Origin: Bacteroidota bacterium
Lineage (GTDB): Bacteria > Bacteroidota > Ignavibacteria > Palsa-1295
NCBI GenBank assembly: GCA_021324735.1
Contig: JAJPIO010000007.1
Span: 1-64,000 of the forward strand
Direction of reading: 5' to 3'
Length of the DNA: 64,000 bases
In this document: positions 50,929-59,746 of the stretch, piece after piece
How positions within the stretch are numbered: position 1 is the stretch's first letter
How the letters are laid out: the number at the start of each line of letters is the position of its first letter
Translations under genes and position numbers: made by a program
The notes under the pieces: model-generated
Told to the model about the DNA's origin: nothing
The model's database searches: none
What the model saw: only the letters and a program-made list of their open reading frames with translations

Positions 50929-52668
50929 TTAGTACAATTGAAATTCTGGCAAACTGGTGAGATAGACCGCAAACCCCTTTACATCGGTCGGATCGTATTT
51001 GTAATTCGGATCGGGATAGGTTGCAGAGATATCCTTCTGCAGATCACCGGCCTCTAACGGTCCCAACGTAAACGCGAGCGATAGATCCTCGAGCGCCTGA
51101 CTGAGCGCTTGTGAACTAAGGCCCGCTGCATTTTGAATTTGCCGAGCATACATATCTGCATTAAATGCCAGATTGATATTCGACTTCGTATTTACATATC
51201 CATTGTTGAGGGCGATATAGCTTTCCGATTCGCGGGCCTGGAACGTCCCAGTCGAGATCCAATTATGTCCGCCTGGCCATCCTTTAACATTCGGCGGATT
51301 CAATAGCTGCTGCCCACCGGCATTGGCCATTATCACCTGCGTTATGAGGGTGAGCGTTGGATTGGTATCGGTATACGTATTGTAATGAGTGTTGGGGTCC
51401 GTGCTTTTGATCGGCGGATCGGTCGGATCGAATGCAGGATATGTCAGACCGAACTCTCGCACCAAGCTTCCCGCGTACATTGCCGGACTCTTTAGCTGTG
51501 CGCCGATCACATTCGGATCGTAGAAATGCGCGCTGGTAAGGAGCGCCTGCATCACCGGTGCTATCTCGAAGTTATTCGCGAGCATGAGTTGCGCCATGGC
51601 GTCAACCACACTCGGGTTCGGAATGTAGTACACGAACTCCTCGTATAATTTCTGGCACACAAAATAGGCAGAGGTATATCCCGGAGGTGTTCCCTGTTGG
51701 AAGATAATATTGAGAATATCCTGTAATCCCCAATTGCCTGTTTGGCCCAGGAAGGTCTTCGTACCAGTGTCGTGCTCATTTTGTGGCACCGTCCCGGTAT
51801 CAGGATTGGTATTAACGCCATTCTGCAGCCACCCAATGAACGGTGCTTTTACCGTTGGCTTCCAACCGGTAAGTGCACGAGCGGAATTCTGAATATCCGT
51901 TTCGGTATAATTCGGAAGACCGGTCTTAGGATCGAGAATGCCGAGCGTAAACAGCTCCATCAACTCTCGCGCATAGTTCTCGTTCGCGTAGCTCTTCGTG
52001 CCAACGATGTAATTCTGATTCCCATTAAGATAGATCAGCATCGCCGGATCGATGGAGATCGCATAAGCAAAATTCTTGAAATTCCCGAGCGCATATTGGC
52101 GGCACGTCTGCAAGTACGTGTACATGTAGCCAGGATGCTGCACGGTGAGGGAGCCGGTCACAAAATGATTGGTCCACAGCAACGTCATCTTTTCGCGGAT
52201 AGACAAATTCTCCTGGACCATCAGGTCGAACCACCAATTCCCGATCTCGACGATCCGCGTATTATACAAACGATTGAGATTTACCGCACCGCCCGGGTCG
52301 GACACTTTAGGATCGGTCGGCAGGCCATTGACCCACGATGCTGGAGGCGGTGGCAATGGCACCTTGTTCACGTCCTGAGCTTCCAATAATTTACTGACGA
52401 CTGCATTCATCGACCCAAGGGCCTTTGCAGCATCGAATTGCGACTGCGGCACACCGAACATCGCCCGGCGAAGCAGATGACGTAACTGAGTGTCACCCCA
52501 GGCGCCGGTATAAGGCGAAAGATCGGCCGACTCCGTTTGGAGCGGCTCTCCGCGACCCGTTAGCGAAGTATGGCCGTTGACGAACCAGGCACTGTTGGCT
52601 TTGAGTGGTACAAAGGAGCTAAGAAGGCCAAGCGCTCCGGCGCTTGTAAGAAATGTTCTGCGTTCCAT
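50929..52668 (-). CDS. DUF1800 protein with Tat-like signal
   Basis: A 579-residue protein of the DUF1800 family. A twin-arginine-like signal opens it (ERRTFLTSAGALGLLSSFV). The core includes AWGDTQLRHLLRRAMFGVPQ, REKMTLLWTNHFVTGSLTV, LIYLNGNQNYIV, NYARELMELFTLGI and GWPGGHNWISTGT, all typical of the family. The role is unknown, but it is almost always next to a DUF1501 gene, as here. It has no sorting domain of its own, so the pair may form a complex in which only the DUF1501 partner carries the surface tag (inference). Confidence 0.88.
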   Translation of the reverse strand: MERRTFLTSAGALGLLSSFVPLKANSAWFVNGHTSLTGRGEPLQTESADLSPYTGAWGDTQLRHLLRRAMFGVPQSQFDAAKALGSMNAVVSKLLEAQDVNKVPLPPPPASWVNGLPTDPKVSDPGGAVNLNRLYNTRIVEIGNWWFDLMVQENLSIREKMTLLWTNHFVTGSLTVQHPGYMYTYLQTCRQYALGNFKNFAYAISIDPAMLIYLNGNQNYIVGTKSYANENYARELMELFTLGILDPKTGLPNYTETDIQNSARALTGWKPTVKAPFIGWLQNGVNTNPDTGTVPQNEHDTGTKTFLGQTGNWGLQDILNIIFQQGTPPGYTSAYFVCQKLYEEFVYYIPNPSVVDAMAQLMLANNFEIAPVMQALLTSAHFYDPNVIGAQLKSPAMYAGSLVREFGLTYPAFDPTDPPIKSTDPNTHYNTYTDTNPTLTLITQVIMANAGGQQLLNPPNVKGWPGGHNWISTGTFQARESESYIALNNGYVNTKSNINLAFNADMYARQIQNAAGLSSQALSQALEDLSLAFTLGPLEAGDLQKDISATYPDPNYKYDPTDVKGFAVYLTSLPEFQLY

Positions 52669-52774
52669 AAGGGAGACGACTAAGTTGTAGGCGCTTTATT
52701 TAGGCGGCTTAAGTGGCCACGTCGATAACTAAACACAAGATAGACGGCAGAACTCACGCAAAAGTTTAATTATA

Positions 52775-52813
52775 AATAAGTCGCGGACTGCCCGAATAAG
52801 TCGCAGGATTGCC
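52775..52813. repeat. imperfect 20-bp direct repeat
   Basis: AATAAGTCGCGGACTGCC (52775-52792) is repeated as AATAAGTCGCAGGATTGCC (52795-52813), with a 20-bp period, in the gap between the divergent DUF1800 and DedA genes. It could be a tandem regulator-binding site. Confidence 0.4.
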
Positions 52814-52920
52814 AGATGCTTAAGCGTTAAATTCTGAGTGAAAAATCGGTGACTTAAGGACTCAGTTGCATGACTTTCCAGTTAGATAGGACTTGAATTC
52901 GAGTACTTCTAACAGCATTA

Positions 52921-53586
52921 ATGCACTCTATTCTTGATTTCTTCCATACTCTGGGCAGTTCCGAAGGGCTTCAGAGGCTCATTACAGAGGGTGGTCCGCT
53001 GCTGCTCTCTGCTATCATTTTTGCTGAGAACGGCCTGTTGGTCGGGTTTTTCTTACCGGGTGATTCTCTTCTCATTACCGCAGGTATTCTCATTGGCTCC
53101 TCTCGTATCGAGATCCAATTTTTGCCTCTGGCCTTAGCCCTTTCCCTGGCAGCGATCATCGGGGAATCCATCGGTTATTATATTGGAAAAAAGGCAGGCG
53201 AGACGCTGTACCAGCGCCCCAATTCACGCTTCTTTAAACGCGAGCATCTCGAACGAACTCATGCGTTTTATGAAAAGCATGGTGGCAAAACCATCGTTCT
53301 CGCGCGCTTTATACCCATACTTCGAACGTTTGTACCGGTCGTTGCGGGAGCTGCAAAGATGGATATTCGCAAGTTTACGTTGTTCAATATTATTGGTGGT
53401 ATTGTGTGGGTCTTCGGTGTGCTGGCGTTAGGACTGATCCTCGGGAAGTCCGTAAAAAACATCGGCGATTACTTATACCTGGTGATCGGCATTGTCATCG
53501 TTCTTTCTGCACTTCCGCCAATTATCGAATTCTTTCGTAATAAAGCAAGAATGCGCAAACAGCGGGAACGGCTCGCTAATGAATAG
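52921..53586 (+). CDS. DedA/SNARE-associated (VTT) family membrane protein
   Basis: A 221-residue inner-membrane protein of the DedA family, thought to help flip or move lipid carriers such as undecaprenyl phosphate. It has ENGLLVGFFLPGDSLLITAG (residues 37-56), GESIGYYIGKKAGE, the reentrant-loop region ARFIPILRTFVPVVAGAAKM with conserved Arg, and the closing helix GDYLYLVIGIVIVLSALPP. Length and topology are normal. It is followed after about 75 bp by the histidine kinase but probably has its own function. Confidence 0.92.
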   Translation: MHSILDFFHTLGSSEGLQRLITEGGPLLLSAIIFAENGLLVGFFLPGDSLLITAGILIGSSRIEIQFLPLALALSLAAIIGESIGYYIGKKAGETLYQRPNSRFFKREHLERTHAFYEKHGGKTIVLARFIPILRTFVPVVAGAAKMDIRKFTLFNIIGGIVWVFGVLALGLILGKSVKNIGDYLYLVIGIVIVLSALPPIIEFFRNKARMRKQRERLANE

Positions 53587-53661
53587 TTGGCGAGACAATT
53601 CATATAACAAACGGGTTCAGTTGTAGTTGTCAGAGGCTCCTGCCCAATAGAGACCTTGTCT

Positions 53662-54903
53662 ATGTTTGACTTTTTACATACCAGCAACGATGACACGTCA
53701 TCGTTGTCAGGACTGAATTCGAACGCGATCGATCCACACGCCCGGGCGATCGTGGAAGCTGCAGATGTTGCAGGAATAGGCCTTGCTATTATTTCTTTTC
53801 CGGATGCGAAAGGAGGCGTTAACGGTAAACTCGAACTACCGGTCATTTCATACCTCAATCATGCAGCTCAAATGATGGGCGGATTTTCTGAAGAAGAAAT
53901 TCGGTATCTCCCTATTACGCGTTTTATTGCCGATGAATTTTTGCCAGTGTTCCACGAGAAGTGGGCTTCCTTCCGCGCCGGAACACTTATTCGCGACACG
54001 TTCGAGATCGACATCTTACATAAGGGTGGCTATCATGTACCCATCTCGATCGGCTTAACAACAGCTACCTTCGGCAATGAAAGAGTTGTGGTCGCATTCC
54101 TGATCGATATTTCCGAACGTCGGCGAGTAGAAGCCGAATTACTGGCGGCGAAAACCGAAGCAGAAAAAACGAGCCGATTGAAATCGAATATCCTTTCGAA
54201 CTTCAGTCACGAGCTTCGTACACCGCTTCATTCGATCCTTGGGTTTAGCTCGCTTCTCGAAGATAGTTTACCGAATTCGGAATTACGGGAATATGCGCGA
54301 AGCATTCATCGCAGCGGAAGACGGTTGCTTACAACCGTGACATCGATCATCGAACTCGCTTCTATGGAAGCGAATTCTTCTGATCTCGTCCTGTACCCCA
54401 CGCTGCTTGCGGATATTGTCCGCTCCGAAGCGGAGCTATTTCAGCCACTCGTTATGGAGCGCGGACTGAAGTTAATAACCGATATCCATAACGATAATAA
54501 TATCGTCCTACTCGATAAAGAGCGCTTCGTCAAGGCGTTCGAGAAGATCCTCACCAATGCGATCAAGTTTACGAATGCGGGTGTGATCAGGATCCAACTC
54601 AAAGAGGAAATGCACGTCCGCGGGGGCGGGCAACCGGAGGAACGAGCGATCTTACGAATAAGTGATACCGGTATCGGAATGTCATCGGAATTCGTCCTCT
54701 CCGCATTTGGGAAATTCGAGCAAGAGAGCAGCGGTCCCAGCCGCCGTTATGAGGGTACCGGTCTTGGCCTGCCACTCGCCAGAAGCTACATCCGTATGAT
54801 GAACGGTGATATTGGCCTCGAAAGCGAACTCGGTAAAGGAACAGAAGTATGGATGAGCTTTCCCGTTGTAGGAAAACTCGAGCCAGAGCCTTCCGAGAAT
54901 TAA
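53662..54903 (+). CDS. cytoplasmic PAS-domain sensor histidine kinase (orphan)
   Basis: A 413-residue kinase without membrane helices. One PAS domain is at about residues 26-150 (VISYLNHAAQMMGGFSEEEI, HKGGYHVPISIGLT). The dimerisation/phosphoacceptor domain follows with H183 in NFSHELRTPLHSILGFSSL. The ATPase domain has EKILTNAIKFTNAG (N box), RISDTGIGMS (G1) and GTGLGLPLARSYI (G2). No response-regulator gene is nearby. A TTG 6 bp upstream could extend it by two residues. The signal sensed is unknown. The downstream neighbour is a secreted helical protein on the opposite strand. Confidence 0.92.
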   Translation: MFDFLHTSNDDTSSLSGLNSNAIDPHARAIVEAADVAGIGLAIISFPDAKGGVNGKLELPVISYLNHAAQMMGGFSEEEIRYLPITRFIADEFLPVFHEKWASFRAGTLIRDTFEIDILHKGGYHVPISIGLTTATFGNERVVVAFLIDISERRRVEAELLAAKTEAEKTSRLKSNILSNFSHELRTPLHSILGFSSLLEDSLPNSELREYARSIHRSGRRLLTTVTSIIELASMEANSSDLVLYPTLLADIVRSEAELFQPLVMERGLKLITDIHNDNNIVLLDKERFVKAFEKILTNAIKFTNAGVIRIQLKEEMHVRGGGQPEERAILRISDTGIGMSSEFVLSAFGKFEQESSGPSRRYEGTGLGLPLARSYIRMMNGDIGLESELGKGTEVWMSFPVVGKLEPEPSEN

Positions 54904-54907
54904 GTCG

Positions 54908-55642
54908 TTATTCTACCACAGCCAGTTTTTGCGCAGATCGCATGTTGTCTGCTTCGATCGTTACGTAGTAGGATCCCGGTTTTGTTATTGCAGATCCCAG
55001 CGTGATCGAGTGCTCCCCTTCCGTTTCCATAGTGTTGGATATCTGCTGAACGATATTTCCGGAAGCATCCGTAACTGTTATTGTGACAGGACCGCTTTTC
55101 TTCAACTGATACGTGACCGTCGCTGGGGCACCGCCAACGCGAACAGGATTGGGAAAGATCGGCTTCGCTAACGACGATGAGTTGGAGGCTTTTGCGAATT
55201 TATACTTTGCGAGAAGATCGAGGATCGTGCGACGGTCCGTTCTGATCTGATCCAAATTTGGCCGCACCGTGTGAAGGAGTCTATAAATTTCCTCTTTATC
55301 GTGTGCTTCTCTTGCCACCACAAACTGAGGCTTCATCTCTCGCAACGCCTTGAAGTTACTTTTAATATCAACGACCGCCGCTTCGATCGTTTGTTTGTCG
55401 GCAGAAGTCATTGGCGCTTCCAATTCGGAGCGAAATTCTGCATTGTTAAGGAATTTCCACGCCTTCGCTAACTTCGGATGGTGGGCCATGAACTGCTCGC
55501 CCCCTAAGAACGCCTGCAGCATTCCTAAGGGGTGGTGGACCGCCGCCGCCGTATCGGCTGTATTCATACATTGAGCGACAGCCGAACCACTTAGCGCTGC
55601 GATCGACAGTGTTACAAAGATCGATAGGATGCGAGCCTTCAT
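54908..55642 (-). CDS. secreted helical protein with T9SS sorting domain
   Basis: A 244-residue exported protein. The signal peptide is residues 1-23 (LSIFVTLSIAALSGSAVAQ). The middle (about 40-155) is mostly helical and charged, with repeated helix blocks (FKALREMKPQFVVAREAH, TVRPNLDQIRTDRRTIL), a shape like Spy/LTxxQ-type periplasmic proteins, but no LTxxQ motif is clear. The last ~80 residues (PIFPNPVRVGGAPATVT to LAVVE) form a sorting domain. Function unknown. It converges with the kinase gene (4-bp gap). Confidence 0.75.
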   Translation of the reverse strand: MKARILSIFVTLSIAALSGSAVAQCMNTADTAAAVHHPLGMLQAFLGGEQFMAHHPKLAKAWKFLNNAEFRSELEAPMTSADKQTIEAAVVDIKSNFKALREMKPQFVVAREAHDKEEIYRLLHTVRPNLDQIRTDRRTILDLLAKYKFAKASNSSSLAKPIFPNPVRVGGAPATVTYQLKKSGPVTITVTDASGNIVQQISNTMETEGEHSITLGSAITKPGSYYVTIEADNMRSAQKLAVVE

Positions 55643-55699
55643 GGGAGTAAAAGGATAAAGTTCAACTCGATTGACGTCACCCGAAATGTCCGTTACAAA

Positions 55700-56677
55700 C
55701 TAACGCGCAATAATAACTCGTCGCGCTTCGGACAGATTTCCTGACTTTAATCTCGCAAAATACATTCCACTAACAAGCCCAGCCGTGGAGACCGGCACCA
55801 CATGTTCACCCGTACCGGAAGAACCGTCGCCCAGATTCATTACGAGTCGTCCCGATGCATCGAAGAGATCGATCCGGACCGGAGATTCTTCCGTAAGCAT
55901 GTAATGCAATACCGTAGAACCTTGCACGGTGTGCTCGACAAAGAATGTGATTGCGTTCATTTCGGCCGGATAGAGTTCAGCAACTCCTCCCGTTGGCGTA
56001 GTGACGTACGCTACCATTACAAAATTAGGATAGGTCCACAATGTATCGGCTCGATCGGTCGGAACGTCGGTCAAATAATAGTTGGAGTCATAGATCGACG
56101 TATTGTACTCGGTCAAAATTCTTGCCCGGTCTCGATTTTCGTCAACCGGCAACGCGGTTTTTGATGTAATGGATGTCGCCGGAAGCCAGACCTTGGTATG
56201 GACCGTATCGATCACATCCGGTACGCATACTGCAACAAAGAATGTGGTGTCTGTCGCTGAATGCCCCATGTGAAATGCATACACTGCTTCCGAGTCCTTT
56301 GCTTGTTCCGGTAATAGCACATCGGTAGCTATAATATGACTTGCATAGACATTCGGCCAATAGGGCCAGCTATGGCCGTTAAAAAAATAGGCCGGTACGA
56401 CGGAGACCGGTAACGCATTATTTCCATTCGTGTCGAGCTTTTCAACGAACATATCGATCTGTACGCTATCGATATAGGTTGCCTTATACGGCGAAGAGAA
56501 GCGCTCCGCATATCCGATAACTTCGCTCGCGCTGAAGGGCGCGGGGATCCTATATAAGCGTTCGATCGCCGAAGAACTGGTATCGAAGTTAAATAATACA
56601 CTCCGTTGCGCGCGCAACGATTGCACACTCAGTGTGATGAAGAGTAGAAGTAGCGAAATTCGTACGAGTGATTTCAT
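55700..56677 (-). CDS. secreted protein with T9SS sorting domain, unknown function
   Basis: A 325-residue exported protein. The Met at 56677 is taken as start because it opens the signal peptide (SLVRISLLLLFITLSVQSLRAQ). The middle is beta-rich without a recognised domain (YAERFSSPYKATYIDSVQID, DTTFFVAVCVPDVIDTV). The final ~85 residues (VLHYMLTEESPVRIDLFDAS to IIAR) are a type A-like sorting domain with LVSGMYFARLKSG. It is one of three neighbouring sorting-domain proteins on this strand. Confidence 0.75.
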   Translation of the reverse strand: MKSLVRISLLLLFITLSVQSLRAQRSVLFNFDTSSSAIERLYRIPAPFSASEVIGYAERFSSPYKATYIDSVQIDMFVEKLDTNGNNALPVSVVPAYFFNGHSWPYWPNVYASHIIATDVLLPEQAKDSEAVYAFHMGHSATDTTFFVAVCVPDVIDTVHTKVWLPATSITSKTALPVDENRDRARILTEYNTSIYDSNYYLTDVPTDRADTLWTYPNFVMVAYVTTPTGGVAELYPAEMNAITFFVEHTVQGSTVLHYMLTEESPVRIDLFDASGRLVMNLGDGSSGTGEHVVPVSTAGLVSGMYFARLKSGNLSEARRVIIAR

Positions 56678-56762
56678 ACAAACAGTAGCGGTTTGATCCT
56701 CTAAAACAATGGGAGGGTGCCGATGATCGGTCACCCTCCGCATTCGTCATTCTATTGAACTA

Positions 56763-58094
56763 TCACTGGACGAGCAAGCGCGTCGTCTGTATCTCATTAC
56801 CAGCAGCGACGGCAATGATATAAACTCCGGTGCCGAACCCCGATGTATTGATCGCAATACTATTCGCGCCTGCGAACATCGGTTCTGCCGGCATTACCAG
56901 CACCGTATTACCCGATTGATCCACAACGCTTACTTGAACTACTGCCGGCTGCACGAGCGTAACGTTCAGAGTCGCCTGCATTCCCGCCGTTACAGGATTC
57001 GGTACGATCGGTTTAACCGAAAGATTATTGCCATTTCCTGGCTGGGCTGTGCCATGACCAGTAGTATCTGGCGGCAAAAGCCCACCACCGATCGGAGTAC
57101 CATTATTCGGTCCGAGCAATATCTGGATCGGAATGCCACCCAGTACCGGACCATTCGGAGGAGGTGGGGGCAATTTGGTCGTATCGGTACTACCGCCGGT
57201 GCCACCGCCAGTATTACCACCCGTGCCGCCACCCGTGCCGCCACCCGTGCCGCCACCCGTGCCGCCACCCGTATTGCCACCTGTGCCGCCACCCGTGTTG
57301 CCACCTGTGCCACCACCAGTATTACCGCCTGTTCCGCCGCCGGTATTGCCCCCAGTGCCGCCGGTTCCGACGGTTGTTGTATCATTACCACCGGTACCGC
57401 CAGTACCACCGTGCGTTCCACCGGTCCCTACGGTCGAGGTATCGGTACCACCGCCTGTTCCGCCGCCGGTACCACCACCCGTTCCGCCGCCCGTCGGGTT
57501 ACCATTGCCACCGCCAGTCGGGTTGCCGTTTCCACCGGTCGTGCCTCCGTGGCTATGAATAATGCTATCAAAATTGAAGTGATGCAACCGGTGGATCAAA
57601 CTATCAAGATGGATACGAATTGTGGTATCCAGCCGCCCATGGTGCCGATTGGTATCGGGTGGAGGTGGCGGAAGCGTATCGCGATGCCGGTGTAACCGAA
57701 TAATGCTATCGAGGTGATGCCGGAAAGTGGTATCGATCCGGTGCACTGTATCTCGCCGATGAAGGGTGTCCGGCGGTAGGCGCAGGGTATCGCGATGCTG
57801 CGTCGTATCGGGATGACGATGCGAATTAATAATGCTGTCCAGCCGGTGACGGAATGTGGTGTCGCCGCCGCCCACCCTTCCGCCATGCTGGCGAATGGAA
57901 TCCCGATGTCCGCGAATAAGGGTATCGCGACCGCCGCTATGCAGAACGCCGCTATCCGCCGGGTTATGAAAATGATGAATTATGCTATCGATTTGGGTAG
58001 AATCCAGCCTTCCGCCGCCGCGTTGAGCGAAACTTAGGGTCGAGCTAAGCGCAAGGGCAAAGACCACCATGGTGAGTTGTGTAACTCGTTTCAT
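56763..58094 (-). CDS. secreted His-rich and Gly-repeat protein with T9SS domain
   Basis: A 443-residue exported protein. I start at the Met at 58094, which opens the signal peptide (VTQLTMVVFALALSSTLSFAQ). The first third is His/Asp/Arg/Thr-rich, with about five copies of a unit like TTFRHxLDSIIxxHRH (IDSIIHHFH, LDSIINSHRH, LDSIIRLHRH, LDSLIHRLHH, FDSIIHSHG). The middle (about 200-320) is a GTGGGTGGNTGG repeat coded by a 12-bp DNA repeat. The last ~85 residues (PIVPNPVTAGMQATLNV to LLVQ) are a sorting domain. I recognise no family; the histidines could bind metal. Confidence 0.75.
   Translation of the reverse strand: MKRVTQLTMVVFALALSSTLSFAQRGGGRLDSTQIDSIIHHFHNPADSGVLHSGGRDTLIRGHRDSIRQHGGRVGGGDTTFRHRLDSIINSHRHPDTTQHRDTLRLPPDTLHRRDTVHRIDTTFRHHLDSIIRLHRHRDTLPPPPPDTNRHHGRLDTTIRIHLDSLIHRLHHFNFDSIIHSHGGTTGGNGNPTGGGNGNPTGGGTGGGTGGGTGGGTDTSTVGTGGTHGGTGGTGGNDTTTVGTGGTGGNTGGGTGGNTGGGTGGNTGGGTGGNTGGGTGGGTGGGTGGGTGGNTGGGTGGSTDTTKLPPPPPNGPVLGGIPIQILLGPNNGTPIGGGLLPPDTTGHGTAQPGNGNNLSVKPIVPNPVTAGMQATLNVTLVQPAVVQVSVVDQSGNTVLVMPAEPMFAGANSIAINTSGFGTGVYIIAVAAGNEIQTTRLLVQ
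57180..57500. repeat. 12-bp tandem repeat within the Gly-rich gene
   Basis: Plus-strand units of the form CCACCcGTgCCG recur, with a nearly perfect run at about 57223-57280 and more varied copies on both sides. They encode GGGTGG units on the minus strand. Such a repeat can change in copy number by slippage without shifting the frame, because 12 is a multiple of 3. Confidence 0.75.
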
Positions 58095-58484
58095 ACTATT
58101 CCTGCTAGTATTTCTAAGATGAAAAAGCTGCCTCCAATGGCAACTCAACTAATACGACGATAAGACACCTAACGCTTCGATAAGGAACCAGGTAAAAAGT
58201 TTAACTGCTCGAATATGCTAATTTAACTTTTACGCCTGTTTTCTCCCTCTTGAAACTCCGGCAAAGAGCTTGCATAACGAATTTTTTTTCGGACTTTCTG
58301 TTTAGGGCACCGCAAAAATGGGCTTCAAAAAGTGATTTTGAAGCTCAAATTTCAGAGGCGGGTCAGAAGTAAGGTTTTCGTTGAATTTAGGCCCGTTTCC
58401 CTGAACCTTTGCCCGGGACAGCCGGTGAGCAGGATAACAATGCTCACGGTACACGTTTCGCGACTGATTTCCTCCAAAACGACT
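58095..58484. other. divergent upstream region with inverted repeats
   Basis: About 390 bp between the His-rich gene and citrate synthase, without a supported gene. An AT-rich centre holds a perfect hairpin GCTTCAAAA / TTTTGAAGC (58322-58344). A second imperfect one, TGAGC / GCTCA (about 58427-58446), lies 40 bp before the citrate synthase ATG. AACCTTTG near 58397 resembles a -7 element with a changed first base. Confidence 0.4.
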
Positions 58485-59666
58485 ATGGCTACAGAAGAGC
58501 ATTCGATCACCACCTCGCCCACCGATGTAAAAAAGAACGGCACCTCGGCTCCTGCTAAAGCAGGCCTGGAAGATGTCGTTGCCGGTGTCAGCGAAATATG
58601 TCTTCTCGATGGTAAGCGTGGTATTCTCGCTTATCGCGGTTATGATATCCACGATCTCGTCAAAGGCAGCTTTGAAGAGACGGCCTACCTGTTACTCTAT
58701 GGTAAGCTTCCGAACTCCTCCGAGCTTTCGGCATTCAATGCCAAGCTGGTAGCGAGCCGTAAGGTACCCGAGCAGGTACTGGAGCGCCTCAAAGCCATGC
58801 CACGCAACATTCACCCGATGGCGGCACTTCGCACGCTGCTTTCCGAGGCAGGTCTGTACGATTCGCAGGCCGAAGATATGTCGCGCGAGGCAAATCTTGA
58901 AAAAGCTATTCGCATGATCGGTATGATGCCGCTCCTCGTTGCTTATTACGATGCATCGCGTAATGGCCGGCCGTTCGTCGAGCCTAAGGATTCGCTCGGG
59001 CACGCCGCAAACTTCCTCTATCTCCTTCTCGGCAAGGAACAGGATGCAGCAGTCGTAAAGATGTTCGACTCCGCGCTCATCCTTCATGCGGACCACGAGT
59101 TCAACGCATCGACGTTCACGGCGCGCTGCATCGCTGCAACGCTCTCCGATATTTATTCGGCAGTCACCGGTGCAATCGGCGCCCTTAAAGGACCGCTGCA
59201 TGGCGGCGCTAACGAGCAGGTGATGCGCATGCTGCTTAAGATCACCGAGCCGACCAAAGCGAAAGAGTGGATCACCGATGCGCTCGCACGCAAAGAAAAG
59301 ATCATGGGCTTTGGACATCGCGTTTACCGCACCGAGGACCCGCGTGCAACGCACCTCCGCAAGTTCTCCGAAGAGATGGGCAAGCGGACGGGCGAAATGC
59401 AGTGGTTCCAGATGTCCAAGACGATCGAAGAGTTTATTCTCCAGGAGAAGAAGCTCTACTCGAACGTCGACTTCTACTCGGCGAGCACCTATTACCTGAT
59501 GGGTATTCCGCTGGACCTCTACACGCCGATCTTCGCAATGAGCCGCGTATCCGGTTGGGCCGCACACATCCTCGAGCAATACGCTCACAACCGCATCATT
59601 CGCCCGATGGCCGAATACACCGGCCCGGTCGATTGCAAGTGGCGCCCGGTAGCAGACAGAGCGTAA
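58485..59666 (+). CDS. gltA: citrate synthase
   Basis: Condenses acetyl-CoA and oxaloacetate to citrate at the entry of the TCA cycle. Starting at the ATG at 58485 gives 393 residues; the open frame runs further upstream but the added sequence has no citrate-synthase character. The catalytic triad is visible: His in GPLHGGANEQV, His in MGFGHRVYRTEDPRA, and Asp in SNVDFYSASTYYLMGIP. The opening CLLDGKRGILAYRGYDIHDL is typical for the short bacterial type. A strong terminator follows. Confidence 0.95.
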   Translation: MATEEHSITTSPTDVKKNGTSAPAKAGLEDVVAGVSEICLLDGKRGILAYRGYDIHDLVKGSFEETAYLLLYGKLPNSSELSAFNAKLVASRKVPEQVLERLKAMPRNIHPMAALRTLLSEAGLYDSQAEDMSREANLEKAIRMIGMMPLLVAYYDASRNGRPFVEPKDSLGHAANFLYLLLGKEQDAAVVKMFDSALILHADHEFNASTFTARCIAATLSDIYSAVTGAIGALKGPLHGGANEQVMRMLLKITEPTKAKEWITDALARKEKIMGFGHRVYRTEDPRATHLRKFSEEMGKRTGEMQWFQMSKTIEEFILQEKKLYSNVDFYSASTYYLMGIPLDLYTPIFAMSRVSGWAAHILEQYAHNRIIRPMAEYTGPVDCKWRPVADRA

Positions 59667-59687
59667 TTAGCGAACAAGTCTAAACAC

Positions 59688-59720
59688 AAAAGGCCGGCAA
59701 ATTGCCGGCCTTTTTTATTT
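59688..59720. terminator. terminator between citrate synthase and the T9SS giant
   Basis: AAAAGGCCGGCAA (59688-59700) pairs with TTGCCGGCCTTTT (59702-59714), with TTATTTTT after it on the plus strand and an A/T-rich tail on the minus strand. It serves convergent genes and can work in both directions. Confidence 0.85.
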
Positions 59721-59746
59721 TTAATGGTCACCTTTACGGAGTAAGG

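Noticed and set aside
57180-57500. Regular repeat that could suggest a CRISPR array
   Set aside because: Units are 12 bp with no spacers and lie inside a coding frame; no cas gene is nearby.
57133-57558. Plus-strand Pro/Val-rich frames (VPPPVPPPVL-type) opposite the Gly-rich gene
   Set aside because: They are shadows of the minus-strand 12-bp repeat; the minus frame has a signal peptide and a sorting domain, the plus frames have neither.
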